64,000 bases of DNA, from positions 930,001-994,000 of the forward strand of contig JAALGZ010000008.1 in the NCBI GenBank assembly GCA_015227615.1, written 5' to 3'. A program made the position numbers and the translations under genes. This DNA comes from Labyrinthula sp. Ha (Eukaryota > Sar > Bigyra > Labyrinthulida > Labyrinthulaceae). How positions within the stretch are numbered: position 1 is the first letter of the stretch; every line of letters begins with the position of its first letter. Shown one piece after another: positions 33,005 to 43,507 of the stretch. The notes under the pieces are model-generated. The model made no database searches. It saw only the letters and a program-made list of their open reading frames with translations, and was not told the DNA's origin.

Positions 33005-33862
33005 TTAATGTTCCAAAGTTCGATGTAAAGATTTTCTCAGTGCTTCCTTTAGCTGTTCAAAGGCGTCCTTCATTTCTTCCGTCCATTTTATTAGTAGCTC
33101 CTTCCCCTCTAATGTCTTGATCTTCCCAGCTATACTGCAGTTCCTCCTTATTCTATGGCGTAATTTAGAAAAGCCTGGTAAAATAGAATAGAGACAATTT
33201 GCCGTGTAAATAAACTGGGCCATCTCATCCACGTATTTTGTATTCGCCCGAGATAATAGCTCATGTACGTATGAGCGGTCATATTGGTATCCTGAGCCAT
33301 CCACTTTTCTTCCACAGAAGGTAGCAAATGAGCCCACCAAATGACATTTATCTACATTCAATCGTAAGTTCAGTTCCTCTATTCTTCTCAGATATTTTTC
33401 CAATATTGTGAACAGCTCCTCTAGTGATCTAACCATAAAGACCGTGTCATCGATCCATTGCATGTAGTTCCTCGGCCATGTTTCAGCCTTCAATAGTACA
33501 TCGTAGATCTGGTGCATACTAAATAATGATGGAGTGTTGCTCCACCCTTTGGGTGCTCACTTAAAACTATACGCAACCCCTGACGATGTAGTGAGAGTAA
33601 ATAAACGTCCTGTTTCCATTGTACAAGGAAAGTAATCAAAACCTGACAACAAATCAAAGGAACTAAAAAAATTCATCTTCCTAGCCCGCAACAGTTGTAC
33701 CTTTATTTTTGGTAAACTGTTACTAACCTTCTTCGTTATCTTATTTAGTGGTCGAAAATCCGCCACCAGCCTAAATTTCTTAGACCCTTTCTTCGGTACG
33801 AAAAGTACCACCATTGCCGTAGTCGGGTTATTGTCAACACGAATGATGTCGGCCTTTAGCAT
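33005..33862 (-). other. Gypsy reverse transcriptase region, copy A
   Basis: VVLFVPKKGSKKFRLVADFR and FFSSFDLLSGFDYFPCTME are the early RT motifs; YMQWIDDTVFMV is the catalytic D-D motif; LNLRLNVDKCHL follows. Typical Ty3/gypsy. Confidence 0.85.
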
Positions 33863-33927
33863 CTACTTAAGTCTACGATCGAGGAATTCATCTTGCTTGT
33901 AGCATAGTGGGTGCTGGTTTAATACAC

Positions 33928-34518
33928 CTACCGACTTACTCTCCATAACATTGCATAGAATTGGGGTAAGTTACTCAATACAGTAGGAGATTCCCCATCT
34001 CCGAATGAACAGCTGTATCTTACAAATAGGGATGTAAATCTTGTTCTCCAGACCTCAGAATTGTTGAATACTTTAAGATCAAAATATCTCATCATTGTTA
34101 GCAACTTAGCTGTTATTGTTTTCTTATCTTCCTCACGGCTCACTTCCAGATTAGCTCCTACATCGATCTTTCCATCGGTGTCAAAATCCCCTTCTTCATC
34201 CTCTGGACTAAAGTTGACAGGTTCGTCCGAACAGAGTTTTGCAGGCCAAGATATCGCCCTAACCATTTGTCCAAATTCTTCTTCTGGAGGCAAAATATAT
34301 TCAACATCATCATCATCTCTTTCAACTTCAAGCTTTCCTAGCTTCAAGACTCTTTCACCCTTCCACTCCTCCACTTCTCGATACCAGTTGACATCCTCCT
34401 CGTACATTGCAGTTGTCTTCTTCACGCTAGCCAAATCCTTCAAAAACCAGCCTACTAATGGACAGCTCCACTTCATCACTTTCACTTCCACTCTGCTTGC
34501 TTGCATCTTACTCCTCAA
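33928..34518 (-). other. Gypsy region between protease and RT, copy A
   Basis: Acidic 196-codon stretch (VERDDDDVEYILPPEEEFG) without a recognised domain; a linker ahead of RT is likely. Confidence 0.5.
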
Positions 34519-35378
34519 AGCCGAGATTGGGTCCAGACAACGATATCTCAGAACACCGTTCCCAATTATTATATCATCCCACTTTTAAACTTCTAAGATC
34601 ATAGCATAAACATTTGGCAAAATATATGTAGTAGCATCAATAAAAATCTTCACCTCTTTCATGTAACCAACCTCGTGCACTTCATATTGAAATCCTCATG
34701 CCGCAACTACCTTCCCAGGGTTCCTCAGTTTAACTACCTTCGTACAGAATCTTTTCAACCTGGAGTTGATAGCGCTTCTGAAAGCACCACTATCCAGCAA
34801 AGCAAAAATCATCTGCTTTCCTCCATTTATTTTTACTTTAACTTCTGCATCTCTATACACCCTAGTATATCTAATAACCTTAGGGTGGTACTTAAAGCTC
34901 CTTTAAACTCTACCTGCCACGGTATTCTTCTCCGCTAAACAGTTCATCATGATGTCATCTCCAAATAATTCGTTAGCGTGTTGAATGTGATCGCGCTCAT
35001 AATCCTCTCCCTCTTTGATCTCATTCAACTGAGCTATTCTTGTATCCTCAGAATGCTTCACTCCATCCATGGATATTTGCGTTCGGTTCATTGCTTCCGT
35101 CAAATCTATGATAATAGAAGCATCATTCCTATCTTCTTCAATACCAGCAAAATTATTATTCTCCTACATTTCTCGTTTCTGATCCCCCTTCTTCTTCCAC
35201 CTCACAATGTATTTATCCCATCTTTCATTAAGTGTTCTCAAACTGGGCCGTTTGTATCTTGGGTTGCTGTGATTCTTTAACCAACACCCCGCTTCATGGT
35301 GACCGAAGAAGAAGCAGTAAAGACGTAGATACTTTTCTTGGACTCTGCACAGCCCAAAATGCCCAGTTTTCTTGACTG

Positions 35379-36080
35379 CTATTTTGTAACATTCATTTCC
35401 TTCGCCCTTGCTATCACATGTTTCGGAGGTATACGGGACAAAATGTATTTCTTAAGGTTCTTCCTGACCTTACTCTCCAGACAATTCCTGGTTTCCAAGT
35501 CCTTATGTCTCACCCAAATGTAATTAGGGAGTATTGAAAATATGGCTTTTGCTATCTGTTTGGGTTTGATCTTTACACTAGATGGTAGCTCTGTAACTAA
35601 CTTACTCACCTTGATAAACACCAATTCCACAACTTCTCCCGGTTCGATATCTTCCCTGAACTCTACATATTTTTTTATCATCTCCCCTATGGTTAAATCC
35701 TCCCTAATTTTATTCTTTTTCAATTTCTCCTTCAAGTATTTTATAATGCTCTCATTTGATACCGTTTTTCCTAACGCCTCCATCGCTTCATGAATTTTAA
35801 AATAGATTCTCTGCTTCAATTTGATCACAGCTTTCTGTTGATCACTCAAGTGTTCATATTGGTACAAGAATTTTTCAATTACTTCGACTGAAAAGTCTCC
35901 AAGTTCCTCTATCTCGGGAGTTTGATTTACTAAAGTTAGCGTCAGGGTGGTTAATATTTTCATATGATCCTCGTTTAATTCTTGTAGCATCTTCTTCATT
36001 TGGGTTTGATATATCGCCGTAGGAGTAGTATCTTTATTTTCTTCTCCAATCATAATTTCAGACCTGTAATAGAATATCAC
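35379..36080 (-). other. Gypsy gag region, copy A
   Basis: 233-codon helical frame just inside the 5' LTR. Near 35285-35320 a zinc-knuckle-like FFFGHHEAGC follows, as expected for nucleocapsid. Confidence 0.7.
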
Positions 36081-36156
36081 TTGGTTTTTTCCTGCTTCTT
36101 AAAAAACTTCTCTGTATAAATTCACTCTAGTTCCAGGAAAGTTTTCAATATTGCAA

Positions 36157-36527
36157 TATTGAGATTTTCCGTCCAGATAAACAAAAACAAACAAGATGTA
36201 CGCAACCAGAACGTGTAAACGTAAGGAAATTATAAGCAGTAGAGTGTATTCTTGACAGTAAAGTATCCAAATATAGCTTCAAAAACAGTAAACAATGAAC
36301 CAATACTTTCTTTATTTCAAATTTAACTTTTATTACCACCAATAACATCTATATTTCACTACTCTTGGGTCACCCTTAATGACGTGTACGCATAATATCA
36401 GTTCCCATAAATCATTAACTCCCCAACTGCACAAATATGCACCCTTATTTCATAATCAAGTCAGCTCAGTTATTACACCGATCAGAAATAAAGTGGCACT
36501 TCCTAGTAAACCCGTTTTTACTCAACA
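36157..36527 (-). repeat. Gypsy LTR B (371 bp), shared and chimeric
   Basis: 5' LTR of copy A and 3' LTR of copy B. Left part matches LTR C, right part matches LTR A. Confidence 0.9.
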
Positions 36528-36582
36528 CCACCTCCTCACTTTATTGCCGTCTTCACAATATATCAACATACAGCACACCCAC

Positions 36583-37389
36583 TTATAACATAACTTCATC
36601 CCCTACTGATAACCACACTTTCCTTAAATTATTATTTCTGGCGAACAAGTCCAACTTTATAACTCCATCTATACAAAAGCTATCGATTCTTTCGTAGAAC
36701 TCTACTGGTTTGCACGAAATGCCCGCTCTCACACCGAAGATAAGCTCCTTGCCAAAGAACCTAGTCTTTAACTCTCTTGGAAATTCCCCCACAAGTCCTA
36801 TAAGACATTCCTCAGTACAACTACCAGTAACTACACCTTGTGACGAAACTACCTTCTCATGCGCAGACATCTTCACCCACAAAAATCTCTCTAAATGTTC
36901 AATTCCATTTCTTTTCATTAACTGCAGAATCACTTCCTTCTTTGAAGGTAATTTCCAAATAAAAAATAGTACATTTCTTCCCAATTTTTCCAAATTTAGG
37001 AGACTAATATCAGCGTCACTCATCGTGTTGTACAAGATCTGCGGACCTCTCACCGGATCTGATGAAAAAATGCGGTATGGCGGATCCATAGTGACTATTG
37101 GAAACCTCTCAGTACAAGCGGCCAGATAATCCTGAACCCTCATTCGACATGTCCTTGCACCTATTGGTTTTTTCCAGAAGTATATCCTCAGCTTTCGCCC
37201 TATCACATCCAACCTTACCAGATTCGCAATAACCGCTTTCTCAAAACTACACTCCGCTATAACCAACTTGCTCCCAGTGAACTCATTATCGACAATCTTC
37301 CTAGCCTTCTTCTTATACAACTCAATTTCCTTCCCTCTTTCCCACAACTTATCAATCAATAGGATCACCACGTCCCTTAACTCCTTCAC
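36583..37389 (-). other. MT-A70-family methyltransferase domain, copy B
   Basis: Same 268-codon frame as copy A and identical in protein sequence, including DPPY and the C-terminal SAM-binding motifs. Confidence 0.85.
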
Positions 37390-37559
37390 TGAGCTAGACC
37401 ACTTTGGCAGGCCATTCCATTTAACCTAACCTCCACGAATCAGCTCATTCAATTTATTAAGAACCTTTTTAACCCTTCAATGGATAAGAAATCATACGCC
37501 TCAACTCCTTCAAACCGATTAGCAAATCTATCATTCTCTTCCTGCATTCTAGTGTATCT

Positions 37560-37823
37560 TCATCTCGTGAACATCCTCCTAACCAACATCGCTTCCTTTT
37601 TCAGAGGTAAGCTCAGAACCCTATACTTATCCCCGAAATTGGTAATATATTGCTTTCTCACCTTCTCCATATTCAATTTTAACCCATGAAACTCCTCCAA
37701 TGACTGCTTCCGAAGATACCTTTGGATTTTATTATAAATCCGCTGCTTGTTTTTACTCGGCAGATGCTTCCGGATCATTTCAAAATCACCCGTCCCATAT
37801 ATCTTAACACAATACCTCAGCAC
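37560..37823 (-). other. Myb/SANT-like segment, copy B
   Basis: Identical to the copy A segment; about 170 bp upstream of the methyltransferase frame in element orientation. Confidence 0.45.
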
Positions 37824-38123
37824 TTCAAACTCATAAATACTCCAGTTCCTTTGAACAATTCAACCATCAGATTCAACTACAATTAGATCCTTCTCCACTT
37901 TCCTAACTAAGTCATTCACCATATCAACATCAGCCCGTACAATTTTATTGACCTGCAACTCTCCCCAATACATTCTCTCCGGAAACGCCAGCTTTGGAAA
38001 CTACGTCACCTCCAGTTTCCATCTAGAAGACGTGTTACCTAAGAAGTTTATAATCATCGACGGTATATCCTCGAACAATGAAAATGCAGCTTCCCACATA
38101 TCCCTGTCCATCATGAAACCCTT

Positions 38124-39067
38124 TCATCTCACTTTGAACCGGAATTCCCCAATTGTGGTCTTCCTCACGTCCACTATCTCCTCCACCTCCAGGCGATCAT
38201 GGTCTAGAATACATACTGCGCGTGTATCCGCACTAGGCAGAAAACTACTAGGAGTGTAAAGGATAAGTAACCAAGCGTGTCTAACCTTTTCGTTCCCGCT
38301 CAAATCTTTAATCTTGCATAACGTGTTTGAGATGATTTCCACGACTTGAACTAGTCCCGTCCAGCTGGGACAACACTTATCGTTATTTTCAGACTCAAAC
38401 CCTTTCTCATACAGTACAACATATTCGCCCGGGTGAAAGTTTATTGGCTTCAGTCGTTCGTTCATCCTCTTGTTAGCTTGGTATCGGTACAATAAACCCT
38501 TCCTATATACATCCTCTTGATAACTTCTAATTCTCTCCTGTAACTCTTCTGATATTCTTCTCAGGCTTCGGACGTCACGTTCAGTTAACTGCAGCATCTC
38601 ACCACCCATCAACTATACCCTAGGGTTCAATCCCATTAATAATTCAATCGGGGATTTATTCCCCCTCTGCAGGTTAACGGCGTGGAATTCAGGAAAGCCT
38701 GTACCGTCAAAATCACTTCATTCCAACAATTAGATGGTAATCCAAGTTCAAATACAAGGAATCTCAAGTGTCGAAGAACCTCTCGGTTCTGCACTTCAAC
38801 CGTACCAGCGGTCTGCGAGATATACACTGCAGTTACTCGATGAGTACCATTACAACTCTTCAGAAATTCATTCACCATCCTGTTAACAAAATGGCTGCCA
38901 TGATCGGTAACAAGTAGAAATTCAGACGCCAGATGAAAATGTGCGTGCCACTTCCATAATGCTTTAACTATCTCTTTCGCTTCCACCTTCTGGAAAAAAC
39001 ACAATAAAGTTGTTCGCGTTAAACTATCAACCATCGTAAGTATCCACCCCGAATTATTGATGTACAA
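38124..39067 (-). other. Gypsy integrase region, copy B
   Basis: Counterpart of 31148-32091 with a few substitutions. Confidence 0.8.
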
Positions 39068-39115
39068 GAATCACTATACAACACTTGGCGTGCATCTCTC
39101 CCAAATTCACTAACA

Positions 39116-39855
39116 TTCAATGGTCTTTTTATGATTAAGAAGCGCCGCTGACAATGTAAGCATTGCTTCATAAATCTCTTTATTGTCTACAGGAATATCG
39201 CTTTTAAACCCTTCTCAATAGTATAATGCTTCCTGATAAATTCAGCTTCCCGTTTTTCAGCCACATGGTTAAAGACCGCGCGTGCATGTGCTATATTAAA
39301 TGGAATTAAGTGCCTGGAAAGAACTGTTTTCCCCCTTTCTCTCCATACTTCCTTCAAGTTCCTATTGCCGGGCTGCTGTATCTTCAAAACAAACAATTTA
39401 TCCATTGCCCCCCCCCCCCAAGATGTAACAGGGCTACGATTACTACTGGGGTGCCTCCCACTCACATGAAAACTGTCCACAAGTTTCCAATATTCTTCTT
39501 CCGCAGGAGTCATTATCTTCACTGGAATTTCCCCCTCTCCAGTGGCTTCCGGGTTCATCCAGCGACTGATGATGTCTGGTGGGATGTTCCTATACCCCGG
39601 TAGATGATAAACCTTCAAGTTCATGGTCATAAAATTGGCTTCCCAACGACGCAGTCGTACAGCTTACGCTTTTGTGCGAACCTGTTTCGGCGACAGTATT
39701 TCCACTAAGTTTCGATGGTCCGTGAATAGAATCGCTTCACGGAAATTATATAGCAAGTAGTAAGGAAAATTCTTAGGAGCCGCCACCACCGCGAACAATT
39801 CTTTCGAACTAATGTACCGTTCCAATGACGACCCCCTGAAGGTACCGCTAGTCAT
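39116..39855 (-). other. Gypsy RNase H and zinc-binding region, copy B
   Basis: Counterpart of 32140-32879; the C12 run is the same length here (39408-39419). Confidence 0.65.
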
Positions 39856-39980
39856 GGAAATAATTCTGAAATTCGAAGCACAAGGATTCTTAACATTCGC
39901 TTTCTCCTCCGTTTGAGCTAGAATTAGGCTCCAGCAAAAATCACTTGCATTGCACCTAAGTAAGTAGGTTCCAGATACTT

Positions 39981-40838
39981 TTAATGTTCCAAAGTTCGAT
40001 GTAAAGATTTTCTCAGTGCTTCCTTTAGCTGTTCAAAGGCGTCCTTCATTTCTTCCGTCCATTTTATTAGTAGCTCCTTCCCCTCTAATGTCTTGATCTT
40101 CCCAGCTATACTGCAGTTCCTCCTTATTCTATGGCGTAATTTAGAAAAGCCTGGTAAAATAGAATAGAGACAATTTGCCGTGTAAATAAACTGGGCCATC
40201 TCATCCACGTATTTTGTATTCACCCGAGATAATAGCTCATGTACGTATGAGCGGTCATATTGGTATCCTGAGCCATCCACTTTTCTTCCACAGAAGGTAG
40301 CAAATGAGCCCACCAAATGACATTTATCTACATTCAATCGTAAGTTCAGTTCCTCTATTCTTCTCAGATATTTTTCCAATATTGTGAACAGCTCCTCTAG
40401 TGATCTAACCATAAAGACCGTGTCATCGATCCATTGCATGTAGTTCCTCGGCCATGTTTCAGCCTTCAATAGTACATCGTAGATCTGGTGCATACTAAAT
40501 AATGATGGAGTGTTGCTCCACCCTTTGGGTGCTCACTTAAAACTATACGCAACCCCTGACGATGTAGTGAGAGTAAATAAACGTCCTGTTTCCATTGTAC
40601 AAGGAAAGTAATCAAAACCTGACAACAAATCAAAGGAACTAAAAAAACTCATCTTCCTAGCCCGCAACAGTTGTACCTTTATTTTTGGTAAACTGTTACT
40701 AACCTTCTTCGTTATCTTATTTAGTGGTCGAAAATCCGCCACCAGCCTAAATTTCTTAGACCCTTTCTTCGGTACGAAAAGTACCACCATTGCCGTAGTC
40801 GGGTTATTGTCAACACGAATGATGTCGGCCTTTAGCAT
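39981..40838 (-). other. Gypsy reverse transcriptase region, copy B
   Basis: Counterpart of 33005-33862; same D-D motif. Confidence 0.85.
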
Positions 40839-40903
40839 CTACTTAAGTCTACGATCGAGGAATTCATCTTGCTTGTAGCATAGTGGGTGCTGGTTTAATA
40901 CAC

Positions 40904-41494
40904 CTACCGACTTACTCTCCATAACATTGCATAGAATTGGGGTAAGTTACTCAATACAGTAGGAGATTCCCCATCTCCGAATGAACAGCTGTATCTTACA
41001 AATAGGGATGTAAATCTTGTTCTCCAGACCTCAGAATTGTTGAATACTTTAAGATCAAAATATCTCATCATTGTTAGCAACTTAGCTGTTATTGTTTTCT
41101 TATCTTCCTCACGGCTCACTTCCAGATTAGCTCCTACATCGATCTTTCCATCGGTGTCAAAATCCCCTTCTTCATCCTCTGGACTAAAGTTGACAGGTTC
41201 GTCCGAACAGAGTTTTGCAGGCCAAGATATCGCCCTAACCATTTGTCCAAATTCTTCTTCTGGAGGCAAAATATATTCAACATCATCATCATCTCTTTCA
41301 ACTTCAAGCTTTCCTAGCTTCAAGACTCTTTCACCCTTCCACTCCTCCACTTCTCGATACCAGTTGACATCCTCCTCGTACATTGCAGTTGTCTTCTTCA
41401 CGCTAGCCAAATCCTTCAAAAACCAGCCTACTAATGGACAGCTCCACTTCATCACTTTCACTTCCACTCTGCTTGCTTGCATCTTACTCCTCAA
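40904..41494 (-). other. Gypsy region between protease and RT, copy B
   Basis: Counterpart of 33928-34518. Confidence 0.5.
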
Positions 41495-42354
41495 AGCCGA
41501 GATTGGGTCCAGACAACGATATCTCAGAACACCGTTCCCAATTATTATATCATCCCACTTTTAAACTTCTAAGATCATAGCATAAACATTTGGCAAAATA
41601 TATGTAGTAGCATCAATAAAAATCTTCACCTCTTTCATGTAACCAACCTCGTGCACTTCATATTGAAATCCTCATGCCGCAACTACCTTCCCAGGGTTCC
41701 TCAGTTTAACTACCTTCGTACAGAATCTTTTCAACCTGGAGTTGATAGCGCTTCTGAAAGCACCACTATCCAGCAAAGCAAAAATCATCTGCTTTCCTCC
41801 ATTTATTTTTACTTTAACTTCTGCATCTCTATACACCCTAGTATATCTAATAACCTTAGGGTGGTACTTAAAGCTCCTTTAAACTCTACCTGCCACGGTA
41901 TTCTTCTCCGCTAAACAGTTCATCATGATGTCATCTCCAAATAATTCGTTAGCGTGTTGAATGTGATCGCGCTCATAATCCTCTCCCTCTTTGATCTCAT
42001 TCAACTGAGCTATTCTTGTATCCTCAGAATGCTTCACTCCATCCATGGATATTTGCGTTCGGTTCATTGCTTCCGTCAAATCTATGATAATAGAAGCATC
42101 ATTCCTATCTTCTTCAATACCAGCAAAATTATTATTCTCCTACATTTCTCGTTTCTGATCCCCCTTCTTCTTCCACCTCACAATGTATTTATCCCATCTT
42201 TCATTAAGTGTTCTCAAACTGGGCCGTTTGTATCTTGGGTTGCTGTGATTCTTTAACCAACACCCCGCTTCATGGTGACCGAAGAAGAAGCAGTAAAGAC
42301 GTAGATACTTTTCTTGGACTCTGCACAGCCCAAAATGCCCAGTTTTCTTGACTG

Positions 42355-43056
42355 CTATTTTGTAACATTCATTTCCTTCGCCCTTGCTATCACATGTTTC
42401 GGAGGTATACGGGACAAAATGTATTTCTTAAGGTTCTTCCTGACCTTACTCTCCAGACAATTCCTGGTTTCCAAGTCCTTATGTCTCACCCAAATGTAAT
42501 TAGGGAGTATTGAAAATATGGCTTTTGCTATCTGTTTGGGTTTGATCTTTACACTAGATGGTAGTTCTGTAACTAACTTACTCACCTTGATAAACACCAA
42601 TTCCACAACTTCTCCCGGTTCGATATCTTCCCTGAACTCTACATATTTTTTTATCATCTCCCCTATGGTTAAATCCTCCCTAATTTTATTCTTTTTCAAT
42701 TTCTCCTTCAAGTATTTTATAATGCTCTCATTTGATACCGTTTTTCCTAACGCCTCCATCGCTTCATGAATTTTAAAATAGATTCTCTGCTTCAATTTGA
42801 TCACAGCTTTCTGTTGATCACTCAAGTGTTCATATTGGTACAAGAATTTTTCAATTACTTCGACTGAAAAGTCTCCAAGTTCCTCTATCTCGGGAGTTTG
42901 ATTTACTAAAGTTAGCGTCAGGGTGGTTAATATTTTCATATGATCCTCGTTTAATTCTTGTAGCATCTTCTTCATTTGGGTTTGATATATCGCCGTAGGA
43001 GTAGTATCTTTATTTTCTTCTCCAATCATAATTTCAGACCTGTAATAGAATATCAC
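42355..43056 (-). other. Gypsy gag region, copy B
   Basis: Counterpart of 35379-36080; the protein is identical. Confidence 0.7.
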
Positions 43057-43132
43057 TTGGTTTTTTCCTGCTTCTTAAAACACTTCTCTGTATAAATTCA
43101 CTCTAGTTCCAGGAAAGTTTTCAATATTGCAA

Positions 43133-43503
43133 TATTGAGATTTTCCGTCCAGATAAACAAAAACAAACAAGATGTACGCAACCAGAACGTGTAAACGTAA
43201 GGAAATTATAAGCAGTAGAGTGTATTCTTGACAGTAAAGTATCCAAATATAGCTTCAAAAACAGTAAACAATGAACCAATACTTTCTTTATTTCAAATTT
43301 AACTCTTATTACCACCAATAACATCTATATTTCACTACTCTTGGGTCACCCTTAATGACGTGTACGCATAATATCAGTTCCCATAAATCATTAACTCCCC
43401 AACTGCACAAATATGCACCCTTATTTCATAATCAAGTCAGCTCAGTTATTACACCGATCAGAAATAAAGTGACACTTCCTAGTAAACCCGTTTTTACCCA
43501 ACA
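43133..43503 (-). repeat. Gypsy LTR C (371 bp)
   Basis: 5' LTR of copy B and the outer right edge of the array; followed by TGTG (43504-43507). Confidence 0.85.
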
Positions 43504-43507
43504 TGTG

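Larger units (their letters stand above)
29181..36527 (-). mobile_element. Ty3/gypsy fossil, copy A, with MT-A70 methyltransferase cargo
   Basis: Element of 7.35 kb including both LTRs. Minus-strand order is 5' LTR (B), gag, protease-like, RT, RNase H, zinc-binding region, integrase, an extra 3' region with a Myb/SANT-like segment and an MT-A70 domain, polypurine tract, 3' LTR (A). Integrase after RT identifies Ty3/gypsy. Gag-pol shows about ten interruptions and is dead, while gag and the methyltransferase frame are uninterrupted. Copies A and B share the same interruptions and differ by about a dozen substitutions in 7 kb, so the duplication came after decay. Confidence 0.9.
36157..43503 (-). 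mobile_element. Ty3/gypsy fossil, copy B, with MT-A70 methyltransferase cargo
   Basis: Repeat of copy A at an offset of 6976 bp, with the same parts and interruption pattern (about ten). LTRs B and C differ at only about three positions, but that similarity reflects the array's origin by recombination and is not a measure of insertion age; the A-C comparison (about 4-5% overall) is the better guide. Confidence 0.9.

Noticed and set aside
34061-34588. Long Ser-rich plus-strand frame in the gypsy copies
   Set aside because: Opposite strand of the acidic pol linker; codons of Asp/Glu read as Ser/Leu on the complement.
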